Numbered from the stretch's first letter, positions 43,467-52,507 are shown. The stretch: 64,000 bases of DNA from an uncultured Acidimicrobiales bacterium (GCA_951813325.1 OX638350.1:496001-560000), one strand, 5' to 3'. Notes: a model not told the origin generated them from the letters alone. Numbers and translations: made by a program.

Positions 43467-44261
43467 CTAAAGCTGGTCGATGTATGTGTCGGTACCCACC
43501 ACAGTCTTGAAAAAGGGGCCGGCCCAGCAGACGTTGGCCAGACCTGAGCCGTTGACTGCGTCCACGTACGACCGGAAGGCATCCCAGCAGCCGTCGGGCT
43601 TCTCGTCGCTGAAGAAGATTTGAAGGGTTCGGGCCTCGCTGCCGGTGCCCGAGCCCAGATCCATGGGCGAGTTGGAGGTGATTTCGTCGCGCTGGCGGGG
43701 CTTCCAGACCGACCCGATGGCCACCGGCGAGCCGGCCATCATCTCGGGCATGGCCTTGTCCCGCAAAAAGGCGTGCAGTTCGTCTTCGCCCACGCCGTCG
43801 GCCCGGTCCATGGCCACCACGCCGATTCCGGCATAGCCGTGGTCGAGGGCTAGCTCCAGCGGCACCGGGTCGTCATCTCGGTAGGCGGCCCAGGCCACAT
43901 CGGCCAAGATGGTGTGGCGGTGGGTGCGCTCGGCAAACCCCCGGTCGTTGGTATAGAGCCAGTGGACCTGGTCGCCGGCCCACTGCCAGTGCTCCTCGTC
44001 GTGGCCGTCGAGCACCCAGTACACCGCCAAGAACGAACCGTCGCCGGGCCGCGATACCTCGCCGCTGTCGTCGGTGATGCGCAGATCTTTGAGTGCCCGA
44101 GGGGCCACCCAGCGGGAACCGGCGAACATCCAGGGGCCGATCATGCACCCGGCGTAGAAATGGTCTCGCTCGTACCAGCGGTTGTACTCCCGCTCGTGGC
44201 CCGGATTCGGATCCACCAGGGTGAAGAGCATGCTGCCAACGTGGATGGGATAGTCGTTCAC
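43467..44261 (-). CDS. Two-domain dimeric alpha/beta-barrel (EthD-like) protein, unknown role
   Basis: 264 aa from the GTG at 44261; TATCTT seven bases upstream (44269-44274) marks a leaderless start. The first half has SMLFTLVDPNPGHEREYNRWYERDH, reminiscent of EthD/ABM ferredoxin-like barrels; the second half ends LQIFFSDEKPDGCWDAFRSYVDAV. It is divergent from the thiolase gene, with promoters back to back, so a shared pathway (steroid or lipid side-chain breakdown) is possible but inferred. Confidence 0.5.
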   Translation of the reverse strand: MNDYPIHVGSMLFTLVDPNPGHEREYNRWYERDHFYAGCMIGPWMFAGSRWVAPRALKDLRITDDSGEVSRPGDGSFLAVYWVLDGHDEEHWQWAGDQVHWLYTNDRGFAERTHRHTILADVAWAAYRDDDPVPLELALDHGYAGIGVVAMDRADGVGEDELHAFLRDKAMPEMMAGSPVAIGSVWKPRQRDEITSNSPMDLGSGTGSEARTLQIFFSDEKPDGCWDAFRSYVDAVNGSGLANVCWAGPFFKTVVGTDTYIDQL

Positions 44262-44296
44262 GCCGCCGAAGATAGTCGCTTGGTTCTAGTGTCGAG

Positions 44297-45469
44297 ATGG
44301 TGAGCGAGCATCCATTCCGGGACAAAGCCGCGATCGTGGGGATCGGCATCACCGAGTTGTCGAAAAACTCGGGGGTGAGCACCCTCACACTGGCGCTGCG
44401 GGCGATCATGTCCGCAGTGGAAGATGCCGGGCTGGGCCGGGAGGACATCGACGGAGTGGCCTGCCATCAGGTGCAGGACTCGATCACCGCCTCCATCGTG
44501 GCCCAGTGCCTGGGGGTAGACGACCTGTCGTGGTACTGCGACCAATTCGGCGGCGGCTCCACCTCGCACTCGGTGGTGGGCCACGCGGCCAGCGCGGCCG
44601 CCCTCGGCCACGCCCGCCACATCGTGGTGTGGCGGGCGATCAACGCCCGATCCGAGCACCGCATGGGCGGTACCGGACGGCCGCCCCCGGCCATCGTGGA
44701 GACCCAGTACCAGCACCCCATCGGCTGGGTGACCCCGCCGCAATGGTATGCCATGCTCGCCCGCTCCCATATGAACCGCTGGGGCAGCACTTCTGAGGAT
44801 CTCGGACGCATCGCTGTTCAGCAGCGGGCCAACGCCGTTTACAACGAGCGGGCCATGATGCGAGCCCCCATGACCATGGACGACTACTTCGCCTCCCGCT
44901 GGATCGTGGAGCCGTTCCGGCTGTTCGACTGCTGTTTGGAGACCGACGCCGCGGCCGCAGTGGTGATCACCACCACCGAGCGAGCCCGCGATCTGCGCCA
45001 ACCCCCGGTGCTGATCTCGGGGATGACCTGGGGCGGCGGCCACATGATGCACAGCAACCGGGTGCAGGTCGACTGGACGACCTCCATCGCTGCCAAGATG
45101 TCCCGCCGGTTATACGAGATGGCCGGGGTCGGCCCTGAAGATATCCAGTACGCCTCGCTGTACGACGCCTTCACCCACCTGGTGCTGGTCCAAGTGGAGG
45201 ACTACGGGTTCGCCCCCAAGGGAGAGGCCGCCGCGTTCATCGCCGAGGGCGGCACTGCGCCTGGGGGCCGGATCCCGGTGAACACCCACGGCGGATTCCT
45301 GTCGGAGGGCTATGTCCACGGCCTCAACAACCTGCACGAGGCGGTCCGCCAGATCCGCGGCACCGCCGGGCGGTTCCAGGTTCCCGACGCGGAGGTGGCC
45401 CTGTCCACCGGCCAGCCCGGCTATGTGGCCGGCAACTCCTCGGCCGTCATCCTGCGCCGCGATAGCTGA
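44297..45469 (+). CDS. Thiolase-family protein (SCPx/lipid-transfer type)
   Basis: 390 aa. Thiolase-fold segments include AAIVGIGITELSKNSG, ALRAIMSAVEDAGLGREDIDGVA, the active-site region, LFDCCLETDAAAAVVIT, YASLYDAFTHLVLVQVEDYGF and the C-terminal VNTHGGFLSEGYVHGLNNLHEAVRQIRG (catalytic His in NTHGG). The N-terminal nucleophile Cys is not evident (FGGGSTSHSVV occupies that place), as in many SCP2-thiolase-like enzymes that pair with a DUF35 partner for retro-aldol or thiolysis steps. A leaderless start at GTG 44300 (TAGTGT, 44287-44292) is possible. A DUF35 gene lies 1.3 kb downstream. Confidence 0.8.
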   Translation: MVSEHPFRDKAAIVGIGITELSKNSGVSTLTLALRAIMSAVEDAGLGREDIDGVACHQVQDSITASIVAQCLGVDDLSWYCDQFGGGSTSHSVVGHAASAAALGHARHIVVWRAINARSEHRMGGTGRPPPAIVETQYQHPIGWVTPPQWYAMLARSHMNRWGSTSEDLGRIAVQQRANAVYNERAMMRAPMTMDDYFASRWIVEPFRLFDCCLETDAAAAVVITTTERARDLRQPPVLISGMTWGGGHMMHSNRVQVDWTTSIAAKMSRRLYEMAGVGPEDIQYASLYDAFTHLVLVQVEDYGFAPKGEAAAFIAEGGTAPGGRIPVNTHGGFLSEGYVHGLNNLHEAVRQIRGTAGRFQVPDAEVALSTGQPGYVAGNSSAVILRRDS

Positions 45470-46712
45470 CCGGCTCAGCGGGACGGGGGCGGGCGTTGTA
45501 CCAGGCAGCGGCAGCGGCCGCCACCAGCACCAGGGCGCTGAGCCCGGCCCAATGGCTCAGCGAGTGAAAGCCGAAGTGCTCCATGACCACACCCGAGGAC
45601 AGACCGGCAATCGCCCCCCCACCAGTCATCAAGAGGTCGGCACCCCCCTGTACCTCAACCCGCTGGCCCACCGGAATGGCGCCGATCAATAGCGCGCTCC
45701 CCGCGATCAGCCCGAAACTCCAGCCCAAACCCACTAGCAGGAGGCCGGCGAACATTCCGGCGCTGTCCTCTGCGCTGTTGTGAGCCGCGGTCTCCGCGCC
45801 GATGCAAAGGATCACGCCACCTAGCCCGACCATGAGATAAGGGCCGATTCGGTCGACCAGCCAACCCACGATGGGCGAGAAGGCGAACATCCCGATGACG
45901 TGGACCGAGATCACCCAGCCGATCGCCTGGAGGTGGTGATCGCCGTTGTCCATGTGCAGTGGGGTTATGGTCATCACCCCCACCATCACTGCCTGGCCCA
46001 TGAGCATGGCGATCACCGCCAACCGGGCGGCGGGCACAGTGGCGATTCTGCGCCCCACCACTCGCAGCGACGCCGGACGGGCCGCGGCTTTGCCCACTTT
46101 GCCCAGTACTTCCAGCGGGTCGGGACGCAGCCACACATGGGTGGCGGTGAGGCCGAGTACGAAAAGAACTGTTGACAGCAGATAGGGGCCGGACAGCTCC
46201 GGCAAGCCTATGAACCGGGCCACGGCCGACGCGGGGCCCAGTGCGATGGTCGGTCCCAGCGCCGCCCCGAACGTCGTGGCCCACACCAGCATCCCGATGG
46301 CCCGGGCCCGGCGATCCTCTGGGGCCAGGTCGGCACAGGCGAAACGGGCCGCCAAGTTGGTGGCGTTGCCTGCGCCGATGCCGATGATCCCCACCACCAA
46401 TAGGGGATAGAAGTCGGCCACCGCGGCCAAGAAGGCGAGCGCGGCCCCGACTGTTCCTATCGACCACCCCGCCACCAAGCCCCGGCGTCGGCCGAGACGG
46501 GCCATCCGGCGAGCCAAGGGAACTGTGGTCATTACGCTTCCCACCTGCATCATGGCGGCAGCCAAAGTGGCCAGCGTGTCGCTGTCGGTGATCTCCTTGG
46601 CCAGCACCGCGGCCGCCGCGAATCCCGAGGCCATAGCGGCCGAAGTGGGGACCACCGAGGCCATCAGCGTCCTACTTGCCCGCTGAAAAGCCGCTGCTCG
46701 CTCTATCGACAT
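45447..46712 (-). CDS. MFS transporter
   Basis: 421 aa with about twelve membrane segments. The loop 2-3 signature appears as PLARRMARLGRRRGLVAGW, and the second-half equivalent as IVGWLVDRIGPYLMVGLGG. No substrate motif is clear; drug or metabolite efflux is typical. It overlaps the 3' end of the thiolase gene by 23 bases in convergent orientation. Confidence 0.85.
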   Translation of the reverse strand: MSIERAAAFQRASRTLMASVVPTSAAMASGFAAAAVLAKEITDSDTLATLAAAMMQVGSVMTTVPLARRMARLGRRRGLVAGWSIGTVGAALAFLAAVADFYPLLVVGIIGIGAGNATNLAARFACADLAPEDRRARAIGMLVWATTFGAALGPTIALGPASAVARFIGLPELSGPYLLSTVLFVLGLTATHVWLRPDPLEVLGKVGKAAARPASLRVVGRRIATVPAARLAVIAMLMGQAVMVGVMTITPLHMDNGDHHLQAIGWVISVHVIGMFAFSPIVGWLVDRIGPYLMVGLGGVILCIGAETAAHNSAEDSAGMFAGLLLVGLGWSFGLIAGSALLIGAIPVGQRVEVQGGADLLMTGGGAIAGLSSGVVMEHFGFHSLSHWAGLSALVLVAAAAAAWYNARPRPAEPVSYRGAG

Positions 46713-46799
46713 CTCTGGTCTGTTCTTGATCCTTGGGTGTCCAGCGATCTTGGCTGGCCCCGGGTCACTCTAGGTCGGGATTGTGACAGTCTGGAGACG

Positions 46800-47231
46800 A
46801 TGACCGCCGTTGACCGCCCGGCCGACCTGGCCCCCAAGCCCCGGCCCTATCCGGAGCGGGACTCGGCGCCGTGGTGGGAGCGTATCAACCAGCACCGCTT
46901 CGAATTGCAGCGCTGCGGCCGGTGCGGGGCGTGGCGGTGGCCGCCCCGGGCCATGTGCGGACGCTGCGCCTCCTTCGAATTCACCTGGACGCCGCTGTCG
47001 GGCCAAGCCACCGTGGAGAGCTGGGTGGTGAACCACCATGCCTTCCTTCCCGGCTTCGTCTCCCCCTACACCGTGGTGCTGGGCCGCCTCGAGGAGCAAG
47101 ACGACCTGTGCCTGCCCGCCACCTGGCAAAGCGACGCCGAGCCCGCGCCCCGACAGCCCATCGAGATCGCCTTCGAAGACCACACCGACGAAGAAGGCCC
47201 CTTCACCCTCCTCGCCTGGCGCCCCGCCTGA
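46800..47231 (+). CDS. DUF35 OB-fold zinc-ribbon protein (thiolase partner)
   Basis: 143 aa from the ATG at 46800 (GGAG five bases upstream). Rubredoxin-like zinc ribbon: LQRCGRCGAWRWPPRAMCGRC, then the OB-fold WTPLSGQATVESWVVNHHAF...SPYTVVLGRLEEQ. Such proteins form complexes with SCP2-type thiolases or aldolases and bind acyl-CoA. The thiolase at 44297-45469 is the likely partner, although an MFS gene on the other strand now separates them. Confidence 0.85.
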   Translation: MTAVDRPADLAPKPRPYPERDSAPWWERINQHRFELQRCGRCGAWRWPPRAMCGRCASFEFTWTPLSGQATVESWVVNHHAFLPGFVSPYTVVLGRLEEQDDLCLPATWQSDAEPAPRQPIEIAFEDHTDEEGPFTLLAWRPA

Positions 47232-47243
47232 TCCGGCCAGCTG

Positions 47244-47272
47244 TTGCCAAGTTGACAAACTACACTTATAAT
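47244..47272 (+). promoter_or_regulatory. Sigma70-type promoter of the AAA ATPase gene
   Basis: TTGCCA (47244-47249), 17-base spacer, TATAAT (47267-47272). Predicted transcription start is about 47279, 25-40 bases before the start codon. The surrounding 80 bases are distinctly AT-rich compared with the rest of the window. Confidence 0.7.
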
Positions 47273-47282
47273 AAGTGCAGTT
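47258..47282 (+). promoter_or_regulatory. 25-bp palindromic operator over the -10 box
   Basis: AACT-N-CACTTAT-A-ATAAGTG-N-AGTT: perfect 7-bp arms around a central A plus an outer 4-bp pair; only one position pair mismatches. It covers the -10 element, so a bound dimer would block transcription. The regulator is unknown; no HTH gene is adjacent. Confidence 0.65.
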
Positions 47283-47303
47283 ATATTGAGTCGATTTATA
47301 TAA

Positions 47304-48824
47304 ATGGAAGGACAGCGAGTGGATACGCCAGCGAGACCGAGGAGTCTCTACGACCGAGAGGCTGAGTGGGAAGACCTGTCGCGTTTCGTCTTGTCGCCGC
47401 GGCCGGGTCTTCGGTTGGGCATCGTGTATGGCCGACGCCGCTATGGCAAGAGCTATCTGCTGCGCCGCCTGGTAGAAGCCACGGGCGGGGTGTACTACTT
47501 AGCACTGCGGGAGGAGCGCAGACCTGCTTTGGACCGGTTCGCCAACAGCCTCAGTCGGCAGCTTCAGTGGGCACCGCCCCAGCCGTTCCGAGATTGGAGC
47601 GATGCCATGGAGCAGGCAGCGAGCGTGCTGGGCACCCGAGGGTCACAACCGCAGGTTTTGGTAATCGATGAGTATCCCTACCTCCTACAGAACAGCCCTG
47701 AGATGGATTCTGCGCTCCAAGCCGTGATGGACGAAGCCGCGGCCGGAGGCCTGGCTGAGAGGTGGACAGCACCGGTGAGCGTTGTTCTGTGCGGTTCGGC
47801 TATGTCGGTGATGACCCAAATATTGAGCGGGACATCGCCCCTGCGAGGCCGAGCGGCGCTGGATATGCCGCTAGCCGCCTTCGATTATCGGCAGGCCCGA
47901 GGCTATTGGGAAATCGGAGACCTAGACGCGGCATTCGCAGTAGACACCGTTATGGGCGGGGCTGCCGGCTACAAAGACCTGACCGCCGACGCCGGGGTTC
48001 CAACTCGTCGCGAGGGCCTGCCTGAATGGCTGGCTGCCACGGTATTGAATCCGTCGCATGCCTTGTTCCGGGAGGACGACTATCTTCTGCGAGAAGATCC
48101 CCGGGTCACCGACGAGGCTACCTACTGCTCCTTGCTTCAGGCGGTGGCCGACGGGCGGACGTCACCGGCGAAAATTGCCGATGCGCTGGGCAGGACGTCC
48201 AATGAAATCAGCCATCAGCTAGGGGTGACGACCACCGCTGGCTTCGTGGTCCGCCACGAGGACCTGCTGGCCGATCGGCGACCGGTCTACCGGGTGGCCG
48301 ACCCGATTGTGCGCTTCCATCACTTGATCAACCGACGGCACCGGGCCCGGCTGGAAGACCGCCATGCGCTCGATGTGTGGGCCGAGGCAGAAGCCACCTA
48401 CCGCTCCCAGATCGTCGGCCCCCATTTCGAGTCGATGTGCCGCCTTTGGGCAGACCGCTATGCAGCAGAGGAGACCCTAGGCGGCCCCGCCGGCACATCG
48501 GCTTCGGTGCAGGTGAATGACCGCCGTCGACGCCAGGCATTCGAGTTGGATGTGGTCGCGCTCGGGCAGGGCAAGCAAGTGGGGAAGACCAAGACAGTCC
48601 AGTTGGTGGGTGAGGCGAAGGCCTACCGGCTTGACGTCGATGCTCTAACCCGCCTGGACCATCTGGCCGATCTTCTGGCCGGCCGCTCCGGGGTCACCTT
48701 GTCTCCTACCTCAAAGCGCCTGCTGTTTTCCGCAGAAGGCTTCACTCCCGAATTGGATGACGCAGCCAATGCCCGCCCTGACGTAGAACTCGTCGACCTT
48801 CACCGTCTCTATGCGGGCTATTGA
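47304..48824 (+). CDS. AAA ATPase of the archaeal ATPase/DUF234 type
   Basis: 506 aa. Walker A GRRRYGKS at 43-50, Walker B VLVIDEYPYLL at 118-128, then SVVLCGSAMSVMTQILSG (sensor) and the C-terminal winged-helix plus nuclease-like DUF234 portion (KIADALGRTSNEISHQLGV; ADPIVRFHHLINRRHRARLE; VQLVGEAKAYRLDVDALTRLDHLADLL). GTG at 47319 has AAGGA seven bases upstream and may be the true start. These ATPases are common in archaea and patchy in bacteria, and often behave like selfish or toxin-like genes; here a palindromic operator suggests tight control. Function unknown. Confidence 0.8.
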   Translation: MEGQRVDTPARPRSLYDREAEWEDLSRFVLSPRPGLRLGIVYGRRRYGKSYLLRRLVEATGGVYYLALREERRPALDRFANSLSRQLQWAPPQPFRDWSDAMEQAASVLGTRGSQPQVLVIDEYPYLLQNSPEMDSALQAVMDEAAAGGLAERWTAPVSVVLCGSAMSVMTQILSGTSPLRGRAALDMPLAAFDYRQARGYWEIGDLDAAFAVDTVMGGAAGYKDLTADAGVPTRREGLPEWLAATVLNPSHALFREDDYLLREDPRVTDEATYCSLLQAVADGRTSPAKIADALGRTSNEISHQLGVTTTAGFVVRHEDLLADRRPVYRVADPIVRFHHLINRRHRARLEDRHALDVWAEAEATYRSQIVGPHFESMCRLWADRYAAEETLGGPAGTSASVQVNDRRRRQAFELDVVALGQGKQVGKTKTVQLVGEAKAYRLDVDALTRLDHLADLLAGRSGVTLSPTSKRLLFSAEGFTPELDDAANARPDVELVDLHRLYAGY

Positions 48825-48841
48825 TCGGCAGGGATCCTGTC

Positions 48842-49108
48842 TCAATAGGGCCTGCCTCCGTTCACCACCACCACATCACGCTCTCGCCGGTTGTAGCGGA
48901 TCCGAGTGTCCTTCATGAACACGACCCAGTCTTGCGAGCTAGCCAGCCTCAGCCAGTCTTCGTCGTCGATATCCTCGTCAGCTGGGATCCCATAGTGCTC
49001 AGCCAGAGTTACCAGCCGCAGGCCTGCATCGCGCAGCAACTCAGGGACTTTGATCCGTCCCAAGCTTCGGTCAAGAAAGAGGTCAGGCAGCCCGTCGGGA
49101 TGTGGCAC
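48842..49108 (-). CDS. VapC45-like PIN-domain toxin
   Basis: About 88 aa from a GTG at 49108 (frame open to 49153). It reads LPDLFLDRSLGRIKVPELLRD, then IDDEDWLRLASSQDWVVFMKD and RIRYNRRERDVV. The Asp residues in FLDRS, DEDW and FMKD fit the short 'PIN-like' fold of VapC45-type toxins. Its start lies inside the end of the DUF433-type gene, an antitoxin-first arrangement. It would be an RNase held in check by that partner. Confidence 0.65.
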   Translation of the reverse strand: MPHPDGLPDLFLDRSLGRIKVPELLRDAGLRLVTLAEHYGIPADEDIDDEDWLRLASSQDWVVFMKDTRIRYNRRERDVVVVNGGRPY

Positions 49109-49805
49109 GGACGACGTCCTCGAGCTGGTGGGGCGGAACGCCGAACTCTCCACTCAATTCACTGAGGGATTCCCCGGCCCAGAAGCGTTCGAGCACATCA
49201 GAGACTCGCGCGCCGCCGCGCTCAAAGACAGGAGAGCCGAACGATCGGCCAGGGTCGGCCACAACCTTCGCTTCGCGGTATGCCGGAACCTGGATGATGG
49301 AGGCATATCCATCCGGGCCGTAGCGAATGAGTTTGAGGTATTGCTCGATGATCTCCGCGAACACTCGTTGGCCATTACGAATCACCACCAGGTCTTTTGT
49401 TCTTGGACCTCGGCCAGCATCCTGGTTCTGCTCGGCGTAGTCGAACAGAAGTTCGGCACCGTCGGTGTATAGCCGTTTAGAGGCCAGGGCATGGTCGATT
49501 CCCATCTGCCGTTGCAGCTCATCTAGCGCGGGACGAACCCGCTGCATCGGCACCCCACTGCGTCGGATGGCCGCAAGCACTAGTCCTTCCGCCAAGCCGA
49601 TGAATGGAATCGTGGGTCCTCGAAACGTGTTAGTCGGCAAGTAGGTGAGCACTGGATCGCCGCTCACCTCGGGCCTGTCGGGAAATCGCCGGATATACCC
49701 TTTGGCCCAACTGGCCAGAGTCGAGGACGGCACGTCCACGATCCGCGCGGCCTCCCCAATGGTGTACAGCGGCACGTCGAACCGATGGTCATCTACGAGT
49801 CTCAG
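49083..49805 (-). CDS. DUF433/VapB45-like antitoxin with MerR-type HTH
   Basis: About 240 aa. An HTH segment (PLYTIGEAARIVDVPSSTLASWA) is followed by a helical core (FIGLAEGLVLAAIRRSGVPMQRVRPALDEL) and a C-terminal DUF433-like end (RFWAGESLSELSGEFGVPPHQLEDVVRA). This is the layout of VapB45-type antitoxins paired with PIN-like toxins. AAAGGAGG upstream points to a CTG start at 49805; the first standard start is GTG 49775. The downstream toxin gene overlaps its end by 26 bases. Confidence 0.7.
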   Translation of the reverse strand: MRLVDDHRFDVPLYTIGEAARIVDVPSSTLASWAKGYIRRFPDRPEVSGDPVLTYLPTNTFRGPTIPFIGLAEGLVLAAIRRSGVPMQRVRPALDELQRQMGIDHALASKRLYTDGAELLFDYAEQNQDAGRGPRTKDLVVIRNGQRVFAEIIEQYLKLIRYGPDGYASIIQVPAYREAKVVADPGRSFGSPVFERGGARVSDVLERFWAGESLSELSGEFGVPPHQLEDVVRATSRRAA

Positions 49806-49906
49806 GGCCTGCCTCCTTTCATACCCACCATATTGCAGTCCGACAGCTAAATTGCGGTGGGTTGATTCCAAGTTCGCAGCCAGGACCACCCAATACGCCA
49901 GTAGCT

Positions 49907-51235
49907 CTAAGCGAAGTACGCCAGGTCTGGAGTGCTGAGGGTGGGGACGACGGTAGCGCGGCGGCGGGAAGCCACGTCGGGGGCTGGGGCTATGCGGTCT
50001 GCCCTGCTGGCATCGTCGGGGCCATCGATGCGGGTGAACCCGCACAGCGCGATTACCTCTCGCAGTCGGTCTACCGCAACAGGCTGGTCCAGCTCATTCT
50101 CGAACCCGGTCGGGATTGGGAGACGGCGGATTTTGAAGTCTTCCAGATTCAATGCCTCTGCGGAGGAGAATGCCTGCCACTCCGGCCCTCGCAGATCGGC
50201 GTCCTCTTCCTCGTCCTCCGCCTCTGCGGGCGCTTCTTGGCGGCGTCGCTCGATGGTTGCCCATATTCGTCGGGGTTGTAGTCCAGCAGCCAACGGCGCT
50301 GTTGCTCGCCTTGGCCCCGCCGCAGGCGGTTGATCACATAGTCGAGGATCACGCGGTCCTCGATGTCGAGGAGGTCGTCCCATCGCTCGTCGACTTTTCG
50401 ATGGACCTCGTCGGTCCCGTGGGCATCGGTGGGGATGGTGAGAGCGGAGCGGTAAACCGAGAACCAGGAGTTGGACGCACCCAGCAGGAGCGCCCGAGGC
50501 GGTTCGAGGCAGCCCTCATCAAAGCGGTGGAGATGGGGGTGGCGGCCACGACACTGGGGCAGGTGTCGCCACGCCTGCTCGCCGAAGGCATCGTGGGCCA
50601 TCCGCTGGGCATTACAGGTCTTGCAGATCACCTACACATCGGCAGCCCGGTTTGCCTGGCCAGCTTCCCGCAGCTCCAACACCATGGAACCGTCGGGGCA
50701 TGGACCACCCCGGTGGACGTACGCTGCCCATGGGAAGTCATCGAGATGTCCGCTCGAGCAGGCGACCATGAATCGGGTGGGCACCACATGGGGTCGGAGA
50801 CCGTGGCACTTGTCGTGGTACCAGTACGACCGGTCGGGCCGGTAGCGGTTTACTTCCAAGGCGAACTCCTGGTAGTCCACTGGGGCCAGCCAGCTGCACC
50901 TGGTACATCTCATCCAGCGAGGGAACGGATGGACGGGCACCCCTACCCAGGCCCAAGAGTCGTAAGGGTTCTGTGTTTCTTCCACCCACGGTGGAGTCCG
51001 CAGCTCGGTCACCTGAGCGCACTCCGGCATATGCCGGACGGTGCTGAGCAGCCGAGGCTCGTCGATGGATTCGGTGTCGTGGATATTCCAGCCGCTGATG
51101 TCCAAAGCGTTGCCGGTTCTTCGGGTGGATCGGGCGATTCCCAGCCGCCGGCAGGCTTTGGCGAGCGCCCCGGCTGTGTATTGGCCGGATTCAACCGGTC
51201 GTCGCAACACCTCGATGATGGAGGTGTCAGGTGGG
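49907..51235 (-). pseudogene. drmB: Decayed DISARM drmB (DUF1998 protein)
   Basis: DrmB-like pieces in order on the minus strand: VPVHPFPRWMRCTRCSWLAP and MVACSSGHLDDFPWAAYVHRG, a TAG at 50632-50634, VICKTCNAQRMAHDAF...LLLGASNSWFSVYRSALTIP in the same frame, then a frameshift near 50170 into GPEWQAFSSAEALNLEDF, AVDRLREVIALCGFTRIDGP. The zinc-finger pairs, the GASN...SALxIP box and RLREV...GFTRI are hallmarks of the DISARM DUF1998 protein. The N-terminus is cut by the IS3 remnant and the C-terminal third is missing. No other drm gene is present. Confidence 0.7.
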
Positions 51236-51846
51236 GACGATGCGGGAGCGACTGCGCCGCTTGGGACGGGCGCAGAGGCCTTGGCGGGCCATCGAGGCCT
51301 CCACCGTCTTCTTCGACACCGGCATCCCGTCTCGGCGCAGCTGCGCTCGAACCCTGGGCGACCACTAGGTGCCCTTGGACTTGTCGAAGGCCCGCTCCAC
51401 CTCGGTGTCCAGCGCTCGGCGGCGCCTGTCAGCCTCAGCCAGCGGGCGGTCGAGGTGTTTACAGAGCGTCGAGGGCGCAACGCCCAGCGCCCTGCACGCG
51501 ACTGCGTGAGGCACACCGTGTTCGGTCCTTTGGGCGTCGATGAAACCAGCCATATCCGCTGTCATCGAGTGGCCTCGTCAACCTGAAGGACCACGGATCG
51601 TTTGAGGACATCACGCTCCATCTCCAACTCGGCAACCCGTTTGCGGAGCCGGGCCAGCTCGGCCCGCTCATCAGCGGTCAGACCGCCGGCCTGCTCGGCC
51701 TGGTCCCGGCGCACCCAGTTGCCCAAAGTACCCTCGTCCACACCGAGCTCCCGGGCCACATGGGCCACCGGCCGGCCGGTCTCTTCGACGATCCGAACAG
51801 CCCCATCGCGGAACTCCGAATCGAACCTTCGTCGTGGTCTAGACAT
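51236..51846 (-). mobile_element. IS3-family element remnant
   Basis: Contains an intact orfA and the start of orfB. OrfB begins at 51565 (MAGFIDAQRTEHGVPHAVACRALGV...FDKSKGT), meets a TAG at 51365-51367 where GTYGSPR is expected, continues in frame as WSPRVRAQLRRDGMPVSKKTV, and ends about 51230 where drmB sequence begins. The integrase core of orfB is missing, so the element is dead. Clear terminal repeats are not visible. Confidence 0.75.
51562..51846 (-). CDS. IS3-family transposase OrfA
   Basis: 94 aa: RRRFDSEFRDGAVRIVEETG, ARELGVDEGTLGNWVRRDQ (HTH), then a leucine-zipper-like LARLRKRVAELEMERDVLKRS. Typical OrfA of IS3 elements, which joins OrfB by frameshifting; the OrfB part is truncated here. 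Confidence 0.9.
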   Translation of the reverse strand: MSRPRRRFDSEFRDGAVRIVEETGRPVAHVARELGVDEGTLGNWVRRDQAEQAGGLTADERAELARLRKRVAELEMERDVLKRSVVLQVDEATR

Positions 51847-51972
51847 CGCATCTCCTCATAGACGATGTCTCCACAAAAAGAGGGGAACCTCAGTTGTGCC
51901 GTCCGGCGTGACCTGAGAGGGGGTGGGTGTACTAGATTTCTCGCGGACCCGGAAAACGACTAGGGAGATGCC

Positions 51973-52434
51973 GTGGAAGTTTCGGTCACCATCAACGGGG
52001 ACAGCCATTTGCATGATGTGGAACCGCGAACGCTGCTGGTTCACTACATCCGCGACGTGGTTGGCCTCACCGGCACCAACATCGGGTGCGACACCTCCTC
52101 GTGCGGGGCCTGCACCATCCATGTGAACGGCGAGTCGGTCAAGTCCTGCACCATGCTGGCCGTGCAGGCCGACGGGCAGGACCTCCTCACCATCGAGGGC
52201 CTGGCCGACGGCGACGTGCTCCATCCCATGCAGGAGTCGTTCCGCCAGTGCCACGCCCTTCAGTGCGGCTATTGCACGCCGGGCATGGTCATGGCCGCCG
52301 TCTCGCTGCTGGATGAGAACCCCGACCCCACTGAGCGGGAAGTCCGCATCGGCCTCGAGGGCAACCTGTGTCGTTGCACCGGCTATCACAACATCGTCAA
52401 GGCCGTTCTCCACTGCGCGGAGGCCCAGTCATGA
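51973..52434 (+). CDS. coxS: CO dehydrogenase-type small [2Fe-2S] subunit
   Basis: 153 aa from the GTG at 51973 (AGGGAG upstream). Plant-type cluster: [16 protein letters not shown]...SC; second cluster: [15 protein letters not shown]...[13 protein letters not shown]. It passes electrons from the molybdenum site to the FAD subunit in xanthine oxidase-family hydroxylases and aerobic CO dehydrogenases. The accessory genes downstream (coxD, coxE, coxG) favour the CO dehydrogenase-like class. The large subunit is not next to it. Confidence 0.9.
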   Translation: MEVSVTINGDSHLHDVEPRTLLVHYIRDVVGLTGTNIGCDTSSCGACTIHVNGESVKSCTMLAVQADGQDLLTIEGLADGDVLHPMQESFRQCHALQCGYCTPGMVMAAVSLLDENPDPTEREVRIGLEGNLCRCTGYHNIVKAVLHCAEAQS

Positions 52435-52507
52435 TCCCTACTGTTTTCCACAACATCGTCAAAGCTGTATTGCACTGCGCGGAGGCCTCGTCATGATTCC
52501 TGCGGCA
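52388..52507 (+). repeat. Imperfect ~61-bp tandem duplication at the coxS-coxM junction
   Basis: The stretch holding the end of coxS ([15 protein letters not shown]), its stop and the start of coxM (ATGATCCCT, 52433) is repeated 61 bases further on ([15 protein letters not shown], then ATGATTCCT, 52493). The first ATG opens a 21-codon chimeric frame ([21 protein letters not shown]) that ends at the second ATG as ATGA. Several synonymous differences show the duplication is not brand new. Confidence 0.8.

Noticed and set aside
47252..47272. TTGACA at 47252 as the -35 of the ATPase promoter
   Set aside because: It is only nine bases from TATAAT; TTGCCA at 47244 has the proper 17-base spacing.
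50152..51543. 463-codon plus-strand open frame
   Set aside because: Lies opposite the decayed drmB and IS3 remnant; those have recognisable family motifs on the minus strand, this one has none.
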